From assembly GCF_009177095.1 (NCBI RefSeq), contig NZ_AP021861.1:5810501-5874500 (forward strand): DNA of 64,000 nt. Reading direction: 5' to 3'. Position 1 is the stretch's first letter; each line of letters opens with the position of its first letter. The translations under genes and the position numbers were made by a program. The notes under the pieces are model-generated. The model was not told the DNA's origin. It did no database searches and worked only from the letters and a program-made list of their open reading frames with translations. The DNA comes from Lacipirellula parvula. Lineage in GTDB: Bacteria > Planctomycetota > Planctomycetia > Pirellulales > Lacipirellulaceae. Below, piece after piece: positions 54,766 to 63,518 of this stretch.

Positions 54766-57700
54766 CTAGCGGCGAGCACCCCGGCGACGGGCAACGGCGA
54801 TCAAGCCGAATGCCGCCGATGCCAGAGCGATCGAGTGGGGCTCCGGCACGGCAGCCGCGGCGATCTGCGCCGGGACGCCGAACTGGCCCTTCCAAACGGT
54901 GAGGTCGGCCGCGTTAACGGCACCATCGCCGTTCGCATCGCCCTGGGCGAGCGTCGCGCCGCTGTTCACGCCGAAGCCGCGTTGCCAAGCGAGGAAGTCC
55001 TTACCGTCAACCTTGCCGTCGCTGTTGAAGTCGGCGTTATTGACGATGCTGCCCACCAGGTTCAGCACGACGTCGTTACCGTCGCCGCCGATGTAGCTGA
55101 TGTTCACCGTGCCGGCGTAACCGGTGCCGAGAATCGACGCCCCTTCCTCATAGAGGTCGAGCGACGTGCCGTTCTCGAAGAAGCCCGTGACGGCTTCCGC
55201 GGTTTGGTTGTCGATCAGCTTGAGGATGCCGCTGCTAGTGAAGGCAGAAAGGTTCAGCTCGAGTGCAATGCCGTCGCCCGAAAGCGTGGCGCCGGCGCCG
55301 GTGTTCGCGGTGACTTCGGTGGGATCTTGCAGTTGAACGCTGGCGGCCGTCGGACCAGCGCCGGTGACGACCATCGGCGTGACGCCGTTTGCATCAGCGG
55401 CCCAGCGGATGATCTCATTGACGCCTGCGGCGCCGCCGGGAGCGTTCTCAAGTTTCCCAATCTGCAAGCCGGCCTGGCTACCGATAAGTTCCAAACGACC
55501 GGTGCCGCCGGTGTTCGTTTCGTTGCCGACGAAGAACTCGGCGCCGTGAGTCACCTTGCCGGTCCCTTCGATGCGGAGCGTGCCAGTGCCGCCTTGCCGG
55601 CCTAGCTGGAAGGCGCCCGAACCATCGGTGGCGCTTTCAAACGTGCCGCCGCTGATCGTGTACGAACCGACGCCGCCCACGCCGACGCCGATGCGAACGA
55701 TGTCGGTCGTGGAAACCGAGCCGCCGGTTTGCACCACCGTGCCGGTGCTGCCGTTGCCGACGTTGAGTTCGGCATTGCCGCCCACGCCGCCAGTGACGCT
55801 ATCAAGGCGAATCTGTCCGTCCGACTTGACGTTGAGCGTCGCGACGCCGCCGTTACGGCCGATCCACAGATCGTTGTTCGCTTCCAGCAGTGCGGAGCCG
55901 GCGGCTCCAGTGCCGTCGCCGACGTTCAAAATGCCGGTCGCTCCCTCGTCGCCAATCGCGGTGACGCGAATCTGCGCGTTGTCGAGCGTGCCCGTCGGCC
56001 GGAACTGGCCATTGTTCAGGTTGTACGTGCCGTTGCCGCCAGCGCCGTGCCCAACGGCGAGGAAAGTCCCCGCAGTGCTCGTGCCGCCGCTAACGATGCC
56101 TGCGGTTTGCGTGACGACGCCCGTGCCGCCGTCGCCGACCCACAACTTCGCTTCCGCTTCAAGCGTGCCGGTGCTCCCCCAGTTGATCGTGCCGCTCTGA
56201 CCGCCAGAACCGACGATAATGTCGCCGACGCCGCCCGTGGCGCTCGACTTCAGGCTCACCGAACCGGTCGCGTTCACCGTACCGTTACCATCGCGATTGG
56301 CGATGCGGGCCGAGGCCTGATCGGTGCCGACATGCAGCAGCGCGACCGATTCGCTCGTAGCGCCGCTGAGCGCCGCAACGCCGTTGTTGCCGAGGTAGAG
56401 TTCCTGCCCGCCACTGAAGGGATTCGCGGGGAACGTGCCGACGCCGTAGTTGCCGTTGCCACTGGCAAAACCGGCGGTGAAATTCGCCGCCGTCGTGTTC
56501 CACACGAGGCCGCTCGTCAAACTGCCGGGCGTGGTGGCCTGCAGAACGATGTCGTTGTTGTCCACGCCGCCGTAGTAGTTCAGGTAGAACTGCGTGCCGA
56601 GGGCGTTCGTGCCGACCGATTGGCCCTGCGTGTAGTTGCCGAACGTGCCGACCGCCAAGACCGTTGGATCGAGCGAGTTGACGAGCGTGAGGGTGCTGTT
56701 CGAGTTATAGGCGTTGAACGAGTTCAGGCTCAGGACCGACGTGGCCCCCAGAGTGAGCCCCTTCGCAGTATCGCCCGCGGTGTTAGTATCGCCTTCGACG
56801 ATGATCGGCGTGGCGCCGCCAGCGTCGAACGTAAAGTTCAGCGTGCCGAAATTGCCGACGTCGAGCGCCCGCACATTGCTCGTACCGGTCGAGCCGGTGA
56901 TGTTGTACGCCGCCGCGCGGCTGGGGCCGATTTGCAGGATGCCGTCGGCGTCGAGCGAGCCCCCTTGCTGATTGAAAGCCCCGGCATTGACGACGAACGG
57001 CGCCGGGCCGCCCGTGCCGCCGTTCGCTTTGTGGAGCGCGGCGAAGTTGATTTCGAGCCGCCCGTCCGACTTGATGTTGAACGTACCGGTGGAAGCAGTG
57101 CTGTGCCCGATCGTAAAGTCGTCCCAAGTGACGAACTTCGCAGAAGCGGCGGCGCCCGTTCCATCGCCCAGGTTAAACACGGCCGTCCCGGTGCCGGCGC
57201 CGATGCGAGTGTTGCGGCGAACTTCTTCGCCCAGCGCGGTATCGAGCGCGGCGCCGACGTTCAAGACGCCGTTATTCAGGTTGTACGTACCGGTCGAATT
57301 GTTGCCGACGGCGAAGAAGACGCTCGCAGCGGCCGTGTTCGTTCCAGCCTTCACCGTGCCGTTGTTTTGCGTGAACGTTCCCGTCCCGGCTTGGCCGACG
57401 CGGAACGCCCCTTCCACCGTAAGGGCGCCGGTGCTGTCCCACACGACGGTTCCGGCAGTCGGTGCATTGCCGCCAATGTAGAACGCCCCGTACGGCTCGG
57501 TGGCCGACGTCGCGTATCGGACCAGCAGCGGCGTGTTGCCGGTAACGCGCAGCGTGCCGGCGCCTCGATAGTCGTTCGGGCCTGCGACGTTCGCAGCGCC
57601 GGCGTTCGTGCCGACCTGAATCCCGTACACCAGGTTCTCGTAGCCGGCGCCGTTGATCGTCGAAGTCGTGTTGAGCGTCGCCTCGCCGTTGTTGCCGATG

Positions 57701-57924
57701 TAGAGCACGTTGGCGCCAGGCAACCCTCCTTCGCCGGGATAGGCGAAGGGATCGGTGAGTTGCGCTTCCGCGCTGCCGCTGGTGTACGACCAGGCGTTGG
57801 CGTCCTGAAAGTTGCCGGTCGTCTTGTTCCAAATGATGTTGGCGCCCCATGCCTGCGAGCCGCCGACAATGGCCCACGCAGCCGCGAGAGCCGCCGCTTT
57901 CTTCGTCCGTTGGTAGTTCATCAT
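54766..57924 (-). CDS. PEP-CTERM stalk protein without catalytic head
   Basis: 1052 residues; GGAGG precedes ATGATG (57924 or 57921). Signal peptide to QAWG. Residues ~27-480 form one set of beta-helix repeats (GTGTFTQNNGTV, GTFNIKSDGRL). The second half (~485-990) is the stalk shared with the three preceding genes, with TLSGDGIALELNLSAF and NISYIGGDGNDVVLNLV. A dockerin (DFNSDGKVDGKDF, DANGDGAVNAADL) and VPEPHSIALASAAFGLIAVARRRG end it. Where the other members have an enzyme, this one has extra repeats. A structural surface role is likely. Confidence 0.88.
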   Translation of the reverse strand: MMNYQRTKKAAALAAAWAIVGGSQAWGANIIWNKTTGNFQDANAWSYTSGSAEAQLTDPFAYPGEGGLPGANVLYIGNNGEATLNTTSTINGAGYENLVYGIQVGTNAGAANVAGPNDYRGAGTLRVTGNTPLLVRYATSATEPYGAFYIGGNAPTAGTVVWDSTGALTVEGAFRVGQAGTGTFTQNNGTVKAGTNTAAASVFFAVGNNSTGTYNLNNGVLNVGAALDTALGEEVRRNTRIGAGTGTAVFNLGDGTGAAASAKFVTWDDFTIGHSTASTGTFNIKSDGRLEINFAALHKANGGTGGPAPFVVNAGAFNQQGGSLDADGILQIGPSRAAAYNITGSTGTSNVRALDVGNFGTLNFTFDAGGATPIIVEGDTNTAGDTAKGLTLGATSVLSLNSFNAYNSNSTLTLVNSLDPTVLAVGTFGNYTQGQSVGTNALGTQFYLNYYGGVDNNDIVLQATTPGSLTSGLVWNTTAANFTAGFASGNGNYGVGTFPANPFSGGQELYLGNNGVAALSGATSESVALLHVGTDQASARIANRDGNGTVNATGSVSLKSSATGGVGDIIVGSGGQSGTINWGSTGTLEAEAKLWVGDGGTGVVTQTAGIVSGGTSTAGTFLAVGHGAGGNGTYNLNNGQFRPTGTLDNAQIRVTAIGDEGATGILNVGDGTGAAGSALLEANNDLWIGRNGGVATLNVKSDGQIRLDSVTGGVGGNAELNVGNGSTGTVVQTGGSVSTTDIVRIGVGVGGVGSYTISGGTFESATDGSGAFQLGRQGGTGTLRIEGTGKVTHGAEFFVGNETNTGGTGRLELIGSQAGLQIGKLENAPGGAAGVNEIIRWAADANGVTPMVVTGAGPTAASVQLQDPTEVTANTGAGATLSGDGIALELNLSAFTSSGILKLIDNQTAEAVTGFFENGTSLDLYEEGASILGTGYAGTVNISYIGGDGNDVVLNLVGSIVNNADFNSDGKVDGKDFLAWQRGFGVNSGATLAQGDANGDGAVNAADLTVWKGQFGVPAQIAAAAVPEPHSIALASAAFGLIAVARRRGARR

Positions 57925-57944
57925 GATCCTCCAGCCTGGATTTG

Positions 57945-57984
57945 GCGCCGCCTGCGGCGCGACGGGGGTAGTGCGTGTCGCACT
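57945..57984 (-). promoter_or_regulatory. Paired hairpins in the leader of the stalk gene
   Basis: GCGCCGC-CT-GCGGCGC at 57945-57960 and AGTGCG-TGT-CGCACT at 57970-57984, followed by the palindrome GGCGGCCGCC. They sit 20-60 nt upstream of the start codon and could influence translation or reflect repeats. Confidence 0.4.
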
Positions 57985-58056
57985 CGGCGGCCGCCGTCAT
58001 GCGAAGAGAGTATGATTACGTTGTGCTGCAGATGAGATAGTGAAAAGGGAGCGGCG

Positions 58057-59079
58057 TTAGTTCGCCGAGACGACTTCATCTCCCGCGCGGCTCGACATCG
58101 AGCGCCACGCCATCAGGTCGATGCCGTCGGTGATGAATCTGCCAGAGGCGTCGCACATCGAAACGTGCACGCCGCCGGGGTGATTGCTGCGGGCGCCGAG
58201 CGTGAATTGGGCGAAGTTCGATTCTGCTAGCGGCTGGCAAGGGAGCCCCATCTCCGGGCGGTCGATGCACACGCCGACGTCGCTGCCACAACCGGTGGTG
58301 TCATCTGGGGCGGCACTTACGGCACTACAGCGCCGGGAATTAGGGACGAGTAGCGTCGAGATTTGGATTGTCGACGCCGCGGGAGTCCAATTGCGAGCAC
58401 GCCGATCGAGTTCAGCGGCGGCGGTGCCCGATGGAGCTGGAATCATTTCCAGCGAGAGGTAGGTGTTGGAAAGCCCGTCAGTGATGTGCTTCATGGCAAT
58501 CGGCGCCCCATCGCCATTGGCATCAAGCTCAAATGGACCAGGGCCGCCGATGTTTGGCATGCCCGGAAAACCAGTGCCCGTTGGCGCTGTTTGATTGCTC
58601 CAACGAAAGCTGCCCCAGTTGATACCGTAGCTAGTCTTGTAATCGCCGCCCGCATCGAGTCCGGCAGCAAACAGCACCTTCTGCTGTTCTGCCGATGGAC
58701 ATTGGAACGCCGGGTCGGGCTGCTGAAACATCACCATCTGGTCAGCCAGCGTCAACGCCGGATTGAACCGACTCGAGAGCGACGACTGCTCCATGTACGG
58801 AAGCAACTGCAGAGGGACTGTTTTATCGCGAGTGCTACCGAAGTCGGTCCCGTTCTTGCCCTTCCGCCCCGCCGCAATCGGCAGATGCCCCATCGCCGAC
58901 TCGAAGTTCTGCGCCGCCAGGCTGTACTGCCGAATGTTGTTGAGGCACGTCGACCGCCGCGCCGCTTCACGCGCCGCCTGCACAGCCGGCAAGAGGAGCG
59001 CCACGAGGACGCCGATGATCGCAATGACGACGAGAAGTTCGACGAGCGTGAAGGCCGCCCGCTTCGGAGAATTGTGCAT
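58057..59079 (-). CDS. DUF1559 pseudopilin-type protein
   Basis: 340 residues from ATG 59079; the frame's extension to 59328 has no protein-like character. [20 protein letters not shown] and [17 protein letters not shown] are the family N-terminus, and the C-terminal block is [21 protein letters not shown]. It contains an unusual Cys-containing segment ([19 protein letters not shown]). Unlike the other two copies in the window, no lipoprotein gene follows it. It is divergent from the sigma factor gene. Confidence 0.92.
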   Translation of the reverse strand: MHNSPKRAAFTLVELLVVIAIIGVLVALLLPAVQAAREAARRSTCLNNIRQYSLAAQNFESAMGHLPIAAGRKGKNGTDFGSTRDKTVPLQLLPYMEQSSLSSRFNPALTLADQMVMFQQPDPAFQCPSAEQQKVLFAAGLDAGGDYKTSYGINWGSFRWSNQTAPTGTGFPGMPNIGGPGPFELDANGDGAPIAMKHITDGLSNTYLSLEMIPAPSGTAAAELDRRARNWTPAASTIQISTLLVPNSRRCSAVSAAPDDTTGCGSDVGVCIDRPEMGLPCQPLAESNFAQFTLGARSNHPGGVHVSMCDASGRFITDGIDLMAWRSMSSRAGDEVVSAN

Positions 59080-59563
59080 GCCGCCGCGCGTGTGCTGATC
59101 GACGAGAAGTCCCGCATCGCAGTGTTGCCCCACTGCCGACGCCGCTCTCTCTGCTCGCCAAGCTGCTGCCCGGCCTAGCGAATGAGAGGACGCCCCTGCG
59201 AGCGACCTGGGAGAACCCTTCCCCCTCCCCGTCTGTCCCGGCGGGGCCGAAGGTCGCTGTTCGGGCTTCGCACACGCCCTTTCGAGAGTAATTAACGGGC
59301 CGAGACGGCGGGTTACGCAAAAAATCATCGCTGGGGAGAACTTTTCGGCAGGTTGCGGGGGTCGGCAGCGCCGACCGGCGGGAGGAAGGGTCGCCGCTTC
59401 GCAAACAGGGCGCCGGAAACGCTATACTGGCAGCCGGATTCCCGCACATTCACCGAGACTTCACACTTTTTCGCCGAATCGGAGTAACCCCTGGCGGCTT
59501 CCCGTTAAGAGACTACAGGACATGGCAAATCATCCGGCGGACCAGTGAATTTGCTGGCGATCC
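59080..59563. other. Divergent promoter region of DUF1559 and sigma factor genes
   Basis: About 485 bp. It holds a hairpin GGTCGGC-AGC-GCCGACC (59360-59376) and a TATACT at 59423-59428 that could be the -10 box of the sigma gene, without a convincing -35. No gene supported. Confidence 0.4.
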
Positions 59564-60127
59564 ATGAGCGGCGCTCGACCTACTAGCAAATCCGATGCAG
59601 CTAACGAGGAACGGGCTCGTTTGGCCGCGCTCTGGGAACAGGCGCGGCCCGCGGTCTTCGCGTACCTCACGGCGACCATCTACGACTTCCACCGCGCAGA
59701 AGATCTGCTGCAGGAAGTCGCGGTCGCCGTCGCCACGAAGTTCCACACGTACGAGCCTGAGCGGTCGTTTTTGGCGTGGTCGATTGGCATCGCCCGCAAT
59801 CGGGCATTGCTCTACTTCCGAGAGCAGGCCCGCGACCGCCAGCATTTTTCGGACGCGACGTTGCAAACGCTGGGCGACGCGGCCGAGAAGTTAGCTCAGG
59901 AAGAGGGAAGCCTGAAGCGCGAGGCGCTCCGCCATTGCCTGGCCCGCATCGTCGGTCGGCGGCGGCGGGTGCTCGACTTGCGCTATACAGGCGAACGCTC
60001 GATCGCCGACATCGCTGGCGAACTCGAAATGACGGGCAACGCCGTCAAAATTATGCTGCACCGCGTGCGAGCGACGCTCGAGGAATGCGTAACGCGGCGG
60101 ATTGCTCAGGAAAGGGTGACGCATTGA
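59564..60127 (+). CDS. ECF-type sigma-70 factor
   Basis: 187 residues. Region 2: AYLTATIYDFHRAEDLLQEVAVAV with SFLAWSIGIARNRALLYF. Region 4: RRVLDLRYTGERSIADIAGELEMTGNAVKIMLHRVRATL (split here only for description), a standard helix-turn-helix. The stop overlaps the start of the FecR gene (TGATG). It is followed by two sulfatase genes, which are plausible targets. It is a different subtype from the sigma factor at 25.6 kb. Confidence 0.9.
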   Translation: MSGARPTSKSDAANEERARLAALWEQARPAVFAYLTATIYDFHRAEDLLQEVAVAVATKFHTYEPERSFLAWSIGIARNRALLYFREQARDRQHFSDATLQTLGDAAEKLAQEEGSLKREALRHCLARIVGRRRRVLDLRYTGERSIADIAGELEMTGNAVKIMLHRVRATLEECVTRRIAQERVTH

Positions 60128-61848
60128 TGCCCCCGAAAGATTTATTCAACGGCTACCTCGACGGCGACTTGAGCGCTGAGCAGTTGCTCACGCTGGAGGA
60201 TTGGATCGCCGCCGACGCCAACAATGCCGCGACCTTCCTGGAATGGATGGCGCTGCAAACTTGGACCCGCGAGGCGCTGCAAGGCGAACTACTGCAGCAA
60301 GTGCTGCAGGAAACAGACCCCGTTAACCGCTTGCCTGCCCCTACGGGCGTTCGCACGGCACGGTGGGGTTGGTTCGCTGTTCTCGCGGCGTCGCTGTTGA
60401 TTGCAGCGATGGCCTACTCGCTGGGAACGCCCTCTCGAGACGGCGTGCAAGTGGCGGAACAATCCACCGCAACGCCCGAGCAAGCGATTCTCGACGCCAT
60501 CGACGAATCAGCGCCCGAAGAAGTCGACGCCTCGATCGTCGCGACGCTGACGCACCTCGATAAATGCAAATGGGCTGACAATGCCCTCCCGCTCGATTAC
60601 GGCCAACAGTTGGAGGCGGGAACCCAAATCAAATTGAACTCCGGCGTTGTCCGCGTCACGTTCGAAAGCGGCGCCGAAGCGGTGCTGCAAGGTCCGTGCG
60701 ACTTTGTCGTCGACAGCGCGATGCACGGCACGATCCGCAGCGGCGGCGTTGCCGTCACGGCGCCGAAGCGGGCTTATGGTTTCCGCATTCGCTCGCCCAA
60801 TGCGGAGGTGATCGACCTCGGCACGGTGTTCGGCGTCAACGTCGACGCGAGCGGCGACTCCGAAGTCCACGTCTTCTCCGGAGAAGTTCTGTCGCGGAGC
60901 GTCGACCAGCACGATGGACACGAAGGCGAGTTGACGCGTCTCACCGCGAACCACGCGCTAAAGTACAACAGCGACGCCGCAGAACCGAGCAAAATCGCCT
61001 CCAACGGCGCGCTGTTCGCTCGCACCGAGCCGGTGTCGGTTCGCAAGGCCGACTACGACTTCTTGCCCGATCGCAGCGGCCTGGCGCTATGGCTGGCGGC
61101 CGACCTTTCGGCGCGGCGGCAGGACGGCGACGGGGTCGTGGCGTGGTCCGACATCCTGTTCGGCGACAACGTCACCGCGGAGGACGCCTTCCAGCCGCAA
61201 CGCGCCGCGCAACCCAAGTTGGTCGCGAACGGCATCAACGGTAAGCCTGCGCTCAGCTTCAACGGCACGAACGAATTTCTCGTCACGACGCCGCTCGAAA
61301 CGACCGACAACCAAACGATCGTCATGGTCTGCCAGTTCAGCGAGGCCGCCGAGCGTCCGGGACGCAAACGAGGCGGGCAGATTCTCAACTACAACGGCCC
61401 GCCGCATCGTTTGGTGAGCAGCACCTACGAACCAGGCGTGCTGCAGATCGGCGAGCCCTTGGACTTCGGCTTCAAGCCGACGAGCCTCGGCGGCAAACTG
61501 TTCGCCGGGCGGCTCGACGGCAAGGACGTTTCTGAAGCCGAAATGTACTCGCCGCCGATCGGCGTTGGCGTGCCGGTCGTATTGGTCTACCGCTACGACC
61601 TCGACAAGCACCTGGCTTCGCTGTGGATTAACGGCGAGTTGATCGACCAGAAACCCGCACTGCGCCCTGCCGGCGTAACGTCGCGGAAAACAATCGGCCG
61701 ACATGGATTCATGAAGTTCTTCTTCGCCGGCGACTTGGGCGAGTTGATGATTTTCAACAGCGCCTTGGAAGGCGATGCACTCCGCGACGTCACCGGCTAT
61801 CTAAGCAACAAGTACAAGATTGAGCTGAAACCGCAACCTGCAGCCTAG
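60127..61848 (+). CDS. FecR-domain membrane protein with C-terminal LamG domain
   Basis: 573 residues from ATG 60127, overlapping the sigma factor stop. N-terminal FNGYLDGDLSAEQLLTLEDWIAADANNAATF is the cytoplasmic sigma-binding-type segment. One membrane helix (WFAVLAASLLIAAMAYSLG) lies near 80-98. The FecR beta-domain includes IRSPNAEVIDLGTVFGVNV. Residues ~310-565 form a LamG-like jelly roll (ALWLAADLSA...PALSFNGTNEFLVT...FAGDLGELMIFNSAL). It could bind an external glycan and pass the signal to the sigma factor. This lectin-like domain resembles the one in the sulfatase fusion at 50.5-54.6 kb. Confidence 0.88.
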   Translation: MPPKDLFNGYLDGDLSAEQLLTLEDWIAADANNAATFLEWMALQTWTREALQGELLQQVLQETDPVNRLPAPTGVRTARWGWFAVLAASLLIAAMAYSLGTPSRDGVQVAEQSTATPEQAILDAIDESAPEEVDASIVATLTHLDKCKWADNALPLDYGQQLEAGTQIKLNSGVVRVTFESGAEAVLQGPCDFVVDSAMHGTIRSGGVAVTAPKRAYGFRIRSPNAEVIDLGTVFGVNVDASGDSEVHVFSGEVLSRSVDQHDGHEGELTRLTANHALKYNSDAAEPSKIASNGALFARTEPVSVRKADYDFLPDRSGLALWLAADLSARRQDGDGVVAWSDILFGDNVTAEDAFQPQRAAQPKLVANGINGKPALSFNGTNEFLVTTPLETTDNQTIVMVCQFSEAAERPGRKRGGQILNYNGPPHRLVSSTYEPGVLQIGEPLDFGFKPTSLGGKLFAGRLDGKDVSEAEMYSPPIGVGVPVVLVYRYDLDKHLASLWINGELIDQKPALRPAGVTSRKTIGRHGFMKFFFAGDLGELMIFNSALEGDALRDVTGYLSNKYKIELKPQPAA

Positions 61849-61931
61849 CGACGCAATCAAGCGAGCGGCACGCGCATCGAACTGATTCGACGGATCAACT
61901 GGCGGTATAGGGCAGCAACTGAAGGGTCGTC

Positions 61932-63410
61932 GTGTCACTGAGATTCATGCGTTACATTTCGGCCCTGGCTCTCGCCTGCGTCTGCTGCCTTTCTGAAATC
62001 GCCGCCTCGCAGGCCGCGGAACCGTCGCGCCCGAACATCGTGATGGTCTACGTCGACGACGCCGGCTACGCCGACTTCCCGTTCTTCGCCGACGATCACC
62101 CGCGCACGCCGAACATCGACCAGCTCTGCCGCGAAGGCGTGCGGTTCACGCAGTTTTACGTGAATGCCCCAATCTGCTCGCCGTCGCGCGTCGCGATCAC
62201 GACAGGTCAGTACCCTTCGCGGTGGGGCATCACGACGTTTATCGCTTCGCGGAAAGAGAACGAAGTCCGCGGCATCCCGAATTGGCTCGACCCCGCGGCG
62301 CCGACGCTCGCCCGCTCGCTGCAGTCGGCGGGCTACACGACCGGTCACTTCGGCAAGTGGCACCTCGGCGGCGGCCGCGACGTCGGCGATGCTCCGCTGA
62401 TCACCGAGTATGGCTTCGACGAATCGCTAACGCAGTTCGAAGGCCTCGGCGATCGTCTGCTGCCCTTGCTTGATGATCACAATGGCGAGAAATTGCGGAA
62501 GCTGCAACTTGGCCAAGCAAGTGCGAAGCTCGGTCGCGGCAAGGTCGAGTGGATCAACCGTAGCCAGCAAACGGGCAAGTACGTCGGCCGAGCGATCGAA
62601 TTCGTTGAGCAGGCCGAAGCCAACGGCAAGCCGTTTTACGTCAACGTCTGGCCCGACGACGTCCACACGCCGCTGCATCCGCCGGAGAAGGTGTCGAGCG
62701 ATTCAAGCAAGCGCGAGCGCTATCTCGCCGTACTCGAAAACATGGATCGCCAGCTCGCTCCGCTATTCGATCGCATTCGCAGCGACGACAAGCTGAAGAA
62801 CAACACGCTGATTCTCGTCGCCAGCGACAACGGCTTTGAGCCTGGCGCCGGCCATGGCGGTGAGCTGCGCGGCTCGAAGGGGATCCTTTACGAAGGGGGT
62901 ATCCGGGCGCCGCTAGTGGTATGGGGACCTGGACTGCTTCATCAAGAAGCGATCGGCGGCGAAAACAATAAGACGGTGATCTCTTCCATCGACGTCGTCA
63001 CGTCGCTGCTCACGCTCGCGGACGCTTCCCCGCCTGCAGAGACCGCGTTCGACGGTGAAGACCTCAGCGCATCGCTACTCGGCAGCGAGCAGCAAATGCG
63101 CAACGGAACCCTCTGCTGGATTCGCCCGCCGTCCGCGAAAAAGAAGCGAAATCCAGGTCGGCCCGATCTGGCGATCCGCGACGGGCAGTGGAAACTGCTC
63201 GTGAAATTTAACGGCTCAAATCCCGAGCTGTTTGATATCACGGCTGACCCGTGCGAGCAGCACAATTTGGCGCAGCAGCATCCCGAGCTCGTGGCGTCGC
63301 TGACGAAGAAAGTTCAGCGTTGGCGTCGCGACGTTGAAGGGGATGGCCGCACAAAGGTATCTGCGGCTGCTCTTTCAGCATCTTCTTCCGCAACCGCGGC
63401 GACTCCGTAG
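61932..63410 (+). CDS. Secreted sulfatase
   Basis: 492 residues from GTG 61932 (AAGGG upstream); ATG 61947 is the alternative. Signal peptide to SQAA. Metal Asp42-Asp43 (YVDDAGYADF), formylglycine site Cys82 in CSPSR, TGHFGKWHLGGGRDVG, and SDNGFEPGAGHGG mark a type I sulfatase. It shares TQFEGLG and neighbouring motifs with the sulfatase head of the 1356-residue fusion, so the two probably act on related sulfate esters. It lacks anchor and binding domains. It lies 83 nt after the FecR-LamG gene on the same strand. Confidence 0.93.
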   Translation: MSLRFMRYISALALACVCCLSEIAASQAAEPSRPNIVMVYVDDAGYADFPFFADDHPRTPNIDQLCREGVRFTQFYVNAPICSPSRVAITTGQYPSRWGITTFIASRKENEVRGIPNWLDPAAPTLARSLQSAGYTTGHFGKWHLGGGRDVGDAPLITEYGFDESLTQFEGLGDRLLPLLDDHNGEKLRKLQLGQASAKLGRGKVEWINRSQQTGKYVGRAIEFVEQAEANGKPFYVNVWPDDVHTPLHPPEKVSSDSSKRERYLAVLENMDRQLAPLFDRIRSDDKLKNNTLILVASDNGFEPGAGHGGELRGSKGILYEGGIRAPLVVWGPGLLHQEAIGGENNKTVISSIDVVTSLLTLADASPPAETAFDGEDLSASLLGSEQQMRNGTLCWIRPPSAKKKRNPGRPDLAIRDGQWKLLVKFNGSNPELFDITADPCEQHNLAQQHPELVASLTKKVQRWRRDVEGDGRTKVSAAALSASSSATAATP

Positions 63411-63518
63411 TGTTTAATTCTTGCGACCTCTCGATCGATGACGAGAGCGCCGCAAGATGCTCACTCCCTGAGTCCACACTCGCTTTCCTTCGTCAGGCTT
63501 TGCACCCTGCTAGGCGCC

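Noticed and set aside
53129-54769. 546-codon open frame opposite the sulfatase head
   Set aside because: Antisense shadow; composition is Arg/Glu/Val-rich with no motif, and the sulfatase reading is unambiguous.
27686-58000. Repeats that might suggest CRISPR or satellite DNA
   Set aside because: The periodicity comes from protein beta-helix repeats inside open frames; no identical direct repeats with unique spacers.
55729-58035. 768-codon open frame on the plus strand opposite the stalk gene
   Set aside because: Arg/Ala/Val-rich shadow of a repetitive GC-rich gene; the minus-strand gene has a signal peptide, dockerin and PEP-CTERM.
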